64,000 nucleotides of DNA, from positions 806,001 to 870,000 of the forward strand of contig OY723310.1 of the NCBI GenBank assembly GCA_963210315.1, read 5' to 3'. This document shows, in pieces, positions 58,877 to 64,000 of this stretch (positions are counted from its first letter, which is position 1; every line of letters begins with the position of its first letter). A model generated the notes under the pieces. The model made no database searches. It had not been told where the DNA came from and saw only the letters and a list, made by a program, of their open reading frames with translations. The position numbers were made by a program, and so were the translations under genes. This DNA is from Rhynchopus euleeides. Its lineage: Eukaryota > Euglenozoa > Diplonemea > Diplonemida > Diplonemidae.

Positions 58877-61790
58877 TTGCACCTCGGGTACTGTGTGTCA
58901 GCACGGCCCCGCCCTGTGGATGCCAGACCAACTAAGCAAACGAAGGAAGAGAGGAAGAGGCGACATTCGGCAAGGTCGCAGTGACAGGACTATGTGTTGG
59001 GAGCCGGGAATCGAACCTTGCCTCAATGTGGACTGATGTTTGCATCATGACACAAATCCTCAGAGCCAAATTGTGGCACGATGTGAGGTCAAGGTGTTCA
59101 GGACGCTCGAAACCAGTCCGTACAGGAACTTCTCATTCACCCAATGGTGTTGTATGGTCAAGCAAAGACGATATTCTTCCCAACGGCACTCTTCCCAAGA
59201 CCTGACCAACCCCACAGGCTCATCTACCCTTCCTGGGGCTGGGAGAACGGGCGTAGTAACTACTGAGGGTTCAGTATTGCATTGAGCAAAGAGTACACGG
59301 AAGCCGGAAGACGCAGCAGGGCAACTGTGGTGCGTGAGGGGGCACAACACATCTGTGCGCAACGCATCACGCATCAATGGATGGACATCGAGTTCGTCGG
59401 TGGGGGCTCAGTGAGAACGAAGAAACGTATCGGCAGAGCCTTCCACACGGTGCCCGAGGATCCCAGACCCTCTCTTCCTTGACAAACCTGCACTCCGGCG
59501 GTGAGGGCTGGAGGCTCCTCAATAGGCTCCGTCACACTGGAAACCGTCTCCCGCCTGGTGCAAACCCGTGTTGGGTGGGCTGGCCTTGGGGCCCTGTGGC
59601 CAGCCGAGACTGGCGCGAAGTCCTCGTTTACGGCAAAAGCCGAGCAGTACCTCCACTGGAACCGTTCGGCCGGCATGGCGCGAGAGTGGGGAGGATGGCC
59701 TTCCTGTGAGCCCCTCCAAGGCGCCCATGTGCGGCCTGTGAAGGAAATGGAGATGTGAACTGCATGTACCCTGTGACAGTATACAACTCGGTGCAAGGGG
59801 GCTCATCCAAGGAACCCCCGCCTACTCTGTGGCACCCGTCGGATCCCAGAGAAGAGTGAAGGCGGCAACCTGGAGGACATGTTCGCAGTGGTTGAATCTG
59901 CGCAGATCGGCTACATCACCCCCTCCGTGATCTGGCCGAGAAAATGTATCCCGCGTGCGCAGTTGTGGCTTGGTTGATGGGACAGTGAAGAAATGGGACT
60001 CTGAAACTCTCGCCGACGACACGCCCAGGAGCTGGGGGCTCTCCAGAGCACAACGGGAGGCTGCGCCTCCAGCTGGGACACCTCAGATGTCCACCGAGAG
60101 ATGACGGTGATGAAGGACACTCAGCTCAAAGAAATCCGTCGCAGGGAGGCTGTCGATCTGACGCAGACCCGCCCTTGTTGATGGGACTCCGATTAAACCC
60201 AGCATACTCGGAGCACCGGGCACAGGCGGTGGTTCACAACAACGGAGACGGGAAGCGCATCACACGAGCTGCCACGGAAGCGGGTGTGGCTGTGTGGGTG
60301 GCGGTGCGTGCTGCCGCAGGGAAGAAGCTGTACCTGGTAGCCAACGCGCCTTCGCAAAGTTCGAGTACCTGCTGGCTCACGGAGCGCTACCGGCGGTGGC
60401 ACCGGTTCCGAGGACGCGTGCACTAACGGCCCCTGTGCCTACCACCCCGGGTTCGGGCACGTGCCCGGATTAGGAGCAGGAAACCATTTCCACCATGCAG
60501 GCTGTTCACCTCCACAGTAGACGACAAGCATCTCCCGATCCGAGATACAATCCTCGACGAGGTGTTGACTGGTGACCTGCCATGCCTATACCGATGCACG
60601 TTGATGGGGTAAAGCTTTGTGAATGTGTCACTGCGCGGGGCATATGTTGGAAGGGGACAACGTCAGAACTGTAACGGATTCCCGACAATGGGCAGGGCTC
60701 TAATTTCAGTGTCTGAAAGGGGCTTTAGCTGTTTCTGGAGGCTTTCAGTCACACCCGGAAGTCATATCCACCGACCGACACTCATACGTTCCGATTCCCA
60801 ACCCATGGGTATTAAGCCTCGGCAAAGCCTGGAGTGCAGCTGTGCAGTAGGTTGGGATGGTGGGTGCGGCCGCGACTGTGGCAGAAGTTCTCCATCCAGA
60901 CACTTCAACTTCAACATCGACATGCAGAATAGCTTGCAGTGTCCCCACACTAAATGCACTGTTGCAAAGCAGAAGTATGGCCATGATGTCCACCGCGACT
61001 ATCCCATGTCATCCGGGCCAACACCGTTCCCTGTCATGGAATGGCCCTCCGCCCTCCAGTGAGATCGCCACTCCTACCCTGGCGCCTGACGCAGGTGACA
61101 GGGTGCTCGGGAGACTCACCCGGGGAGGGGTTCGGTACCAAACCATGACACAGCGGTTCAGCCGCATTCCGGGGCATCAAAGTGGGACCACACCCAGGCG
61201 GTTTTTGGGGTGGCCTGGCCACTTTGTAAGCATATTTTTGAGGGCTTCTGGTGGAATTAAATGCCGTAATATTGACGTATTTCAGTACCTTATGAGACGG
61301 TCCCTACCCATATTATATTCCATCATCCCAGGCCGTGTGGGTTTGAACGCGATACGGCGTGCGGCGTGGCGCCCTGCGACGCCACCCCTCTCTCACCCCC
61401 CCGCTGCTTTCCCCCGCAGCGCCTGCCCTTAAGGGAGGTCCCTTGAGTGCGGGCTGCTTTGTTCCCCTCCAGGGGTGGAGCCGCTGGCCGTTGTGCTGAG
61501 AGACAACCGCTGCGCGCTGCACCGCCGGCGCATCGAGGCCGTTATCCGCAGAGCGAGATGACTGCCTGATGGTGATCCCCCAGCTGCGCATCGAGGTCCT
61601 TCTGCTGCTGCTGCGTTCCCCACCCCACACCCACCCCGCCCCGACCCGACCCGACCCGCGGCGTTGTCGTCGTTGCTGCTGGCGTCCTTCAAACTAGAAA
61701 CCCCCCACTCCACCTCGTTCCCGTCACAGGTGGAAACGCCGCCCCACCAGGGGAGGGGCACAACCTGCGATGCCACACTAACCTAATCAC
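58877..61790. other. Decayed sequence, no supported gene
   Basis: Many overlapping frames on both strands. Fragments such as SSIGSVTLETVSRLVQTRVG (59,510) and MTVMKDTQLKEIRRREAVDL (60,100) look mildly protein-like and could be the pre-RT or RT region of a decayed LINE, but no YxDD or other RT box was found. 61,390-61,780 is GC-rich with frames on both strands and no recognised family. Confidence 0.35.
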
Positions 61791-61959
61791 CAATGCGACC
61801 TTATGCGACCATAACGTGCCCTTATTATGAGCTATATGCCCTTAGAAATAGAACCCGTTAATCATCCACGCTAACCCAAACTCCAATGAACAACCACCTG
61901 CAAATTAGATGCGGTTCCCGTTTGGAGCGATCACCTTCCCCGACTATGGAAGGCCGCGT

Positions 61960-62070
61960 GTTCTTTTTAACGGCAGTCGAGGTATCACCTTCCGAGCTGC
62001 CTTCAGTGGAGCCTCAGGCATTCAGCATGCATGCGACGTTCTTCTCTCTGTATCTTGCAGGAACAGGTCC
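61960..62070 (+). mobile_element. Scrap of LINE family 2 3' coding region
   Basis: GAGGTATCACCTTCCGAGCT, then GGAGCCTCAGGCATTCAGCA, resembles the coding end of family 2 at 49,488-49,545 and, inverted, 32,400-32,470. Confidence 0.55.
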
Positions 62071-62319
62071 CGCCCGTGCGCAAGGTTCGGTGCGAAATCA
62101 TGCATCGGGGACAAGGTGCACTGACGCCGCAACGATGCAAAGCTTTTGTGTCACAAGCCCTTGCTCATGCGACAACGGGCGGACATCGTAGCAGCGAACA
62201 TCATATCAAGCACGGCGTTGGGGGGCCTTCGCTTCGAAGACGGCGATGCAGAGTCTCCGGAGACGTCTAAGACGGGCACCATCGGCGTGAAGCCCCTCCC
62301 GCAGTGGGTGCTAGTCAAC

Positions 62320-63130
62320 CCTAGCGGATCGTGTGCACCCTCTCGACACATGCGTGCATCCCGCACATGGTGGACTGGATGAACCGCATCGGTGTGATGC
62401 ACGGAGAACACCGACACTATCCTCCGCTGACACCCTCGGCCGTGAGCATTGCGATCTCAGTCGCCCTCCCTGCCGGCTTGACGTGGGGCGAAGGAAGGGG
62501 GTGTGTCCAGGGGAGATATACCTCGCAGACGGACCACACCCCTCCCACCACGCGATACGCGTGGCAGTCGTTGGCGGATCACCGCCCCTCCTTCTCGGGG
62601 ATTGAAGGCGGTGGACAGGACAAACGCACTCCGTCTGGGTACGAGGTACGAGGGATGCGAACCTCTCCTGCGCACTAACCGTGTATATCTTCTTCGCGAC
62701 GCGCTGGGGACGCAACGGCGCCTACATCTCTGGCGATGGGAGCGTGACGGTATCTGTGGCGTCGGAAGACGGGCCTAAGAAGCTTGATGAGGCTGATGAC
62801 GCCGAGGAGTAAAAATACGAGGAGAAGGGGACGACGATGCTCTCGGCTCACAGGACTCCTTCGACTGGGACATCGTGTCTGAACCCGGACCCAAGACGTG
62901 TGCACAGCGACGGGACGTCGGGGCGTAAGAGGTGGGGCTCGGCAAAGCTACAGAGCTGGACGGCTGCGCTCTCCTGGCAGGTCGAGGGTTCTCATTTGAC
63001 TTCGTCCGAAACCCAGCAGCCTGCGAAGCGGCTGTGGCTATATGGCGATGCCCTCGGCTGGAGCACTTTGAGATCTTCCTACGTGCCCTCACATGTCACA
63101 AGCGAGGGCGTCAGGAGCCTCAGACCCGCA
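62320..63130 (+). mobile_element. Decayed LINE family 1/2 copy, post-RT region
   Basis: Frame-broken match to residues 25-170 of the protein at 50,594-54,217: RLDTCVHPAHGGLDEPHRC against the FDTCVRIPHMVDRMNRI region, PTLSSADTLG against PTLSSADALG, DHRPSFSGIEGG against KHRPSFSGIENG, and FFATRWGRNGAYISG against FFATRWGRNGAYVSG. An acidic linker (DSFDWDIVSEP) follows, then WTAALSWQVE and LWLYGDALG. Older than the other copies. Confidence 0.65.
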
Positions 63131-63134
63131 TCCC

Positions 63135-63795
63135 CCTGCGTTGCAGCTAAGGTGGCGAAACATGCCATCCGGGTGACGTGCCTCCACCGACAGGGCACGC
63201 AACACCCCAACCCCGTGGCATGTCTGTGCATAAGAGCGGAGCTCTGTCCACCCAGACTCCAAGAAGACCTACCCAACCCAACCCAAAGAAAATAAAAGGG
63301 GAGCATGCGTGACGGCGGGGCGAGTGGCGCAACGAGACGAGCAGCGAGGGTGTACCCTCGTGCGAAGTCGGCAAGGGCCCCACCACCGCGGAGATGGGGC
63401 GCATCAAAGAACCGGCAGATCAGGGAAAACGACTTCCAAGAAAAGCGCAGCTTCATACCAGAAAAGCAGGGAAGAGTTCAGGGAAGCAGTCGGTCTCAAG
63501 AAGGAGGCGAAGCCCACAGAGCGCTCGTAATCCACATCGAACAACTTCAGGAAGGGAAGCCAAATTCGACGGCGCAGCCACGTCAACGGAGTCATAGCAC
63601 AGGACAACATGTGAATTATCTGGCGGAACTGCGGCGGACGTACGGCGTACTTTTACTTCGACGAGTCAACCGAGGGCCACGGCACTGCAGTGACAGCAAT
63701 ACGGAGTGGAAACGACACACCCATGCCAGCAGACATTGCCAACAGCGAGGCGGGTGGCACCAGGAGGCAGACTGTGAAATAAGAAACACCATTTA
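63135..63795. other. No supported gene
   Basis: A plus-strand lysine/arginine-rich frame (63,394-63,597) and a later segment (YFYFDESTEGHGTAVTAIRS, about 63,640-63,705) are mildly protein-like but unconnected. Nothing assignable. Confidence 0.3.
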
Positions 63796-63809
63796 GGGGG
63801 GAGGGGGGG

Positions 63810-63995
63810 CCCGTAACCTGTAACCCGTGTGTAACTTGTAGCCCATAGCCTATAACCTACAACCTGTGTGTATGACATATATGCTGTAACCCTACCTGTA
63901 TAGCCCGTGACCTATAACCGATAACCGAAGACCTGTGTGACGGTAACCCGTAACCTGTGCCCTATAACCTGTAACCCATAACCTGCCGTGTTTCT
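63810..63995 (+). repeat. Degenerate TAACC-rich array
   Basis: Irregular repeats of CCCGTAACCTGTAACCCGTG, CTATAACCTACAACCTG and similar words continue to the edge of the window. It could be a minisatellite or a degenerate subtelomere-like array. The true extent is unknown because the window ends. Confidence 0.7.
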
Positions 63996-64000
63996 GGAGG

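Noticed and set aside
58995..59020. GGGAATCGAACC, resembling an inverted tRNA T-loop
   Set aside because: The T-stem does not pair and no cloverleaf is possible in the neighbouring 75 bases.

Overview
This window is nuclear DNA from a microbial eukaryote. The evidence is a Gemin2/SIP1-like (SMN complex) gene with a GT splice donor, two membrane-anchored class III nucleotidyl-cyclase-like genes with a HAMP-like linker, several non-LTR (LINE-type) retrotransposon remnants, and very low gene density in a sea of dispersed repeats. The LINE C-terminal regions and the endonuclease start resemble, from memory, elements of protists such as dinoflagellates and their relatives. I cannot name the organism from sequence alone. 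No bacterial operons, rRNA, tRNA or CRISPR arrays were found.

Layout. 1-5.6 kb: repeat fragments, a CTTATAAG-type satellite (2.35-2.85 kb), hairpin repeats, no gene I can support. 5.6-8.5 kb: a 2.9 kb palindrome with a G-run at its centre, each arm holding two copies of a roughly 390 bp unit. 8.9-17.5 kb: small inverted-repeat (MITE-like) elements and two elements with CACGGTGGACTCCAGC ends (10.54-12.07 and 14.25-16.45 kb). The second encodes an unknown 288-residue protein and a lysine-rich protein with weak histone H2B-like similarity. 17.6-29.2 kb: the main host-gene block, all on the minus strand. It has two tandem paralogous cyclase-like genes, each broken by its own single frameshift, and the Gemin2-like gene lies between them. 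29.3-37.2 kb: nested mobile DNA, including 5'-truncated LINE fragments whose 3' ends run into short tandem arrays instead of poly(A). 38.7-41.9 kb: a 3,150 bp transposon with 22 bp perfect terminal inverted repeats and a 6 bp target duplication. Its unoccupied site is preserved at 22.95 kb. It carries a decayed tyrosine-recombinase-like gene. 42-57.6 kb: dispersed repeat copies, a 1.1 kb nearly identical direct duplication (44.8 and 55.6 kb), a plus-strand LINE copy (47.4-49.7 kb) and the longest LINE copy (50.5-54.2 kb, minus). 57.7-64 kb: decayed LINE parts, including the start of an AP-endonuclease-like domain (58.64 kb), and a degenerate TAACC-rich array at the right edge.

The main theme is a mosaic of elements inserted into one another, often bounded by short tandem arrays specific to each element. 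Likely expressed host genes are few: the Gemin2 homologue, perhaps the two cyclase-like receptors (if the frameshifts are sequencing errors), and one small unknown protein at 20.8 kb. Motif comparisons were done by eye and family names rest on recalled consensus patterns.
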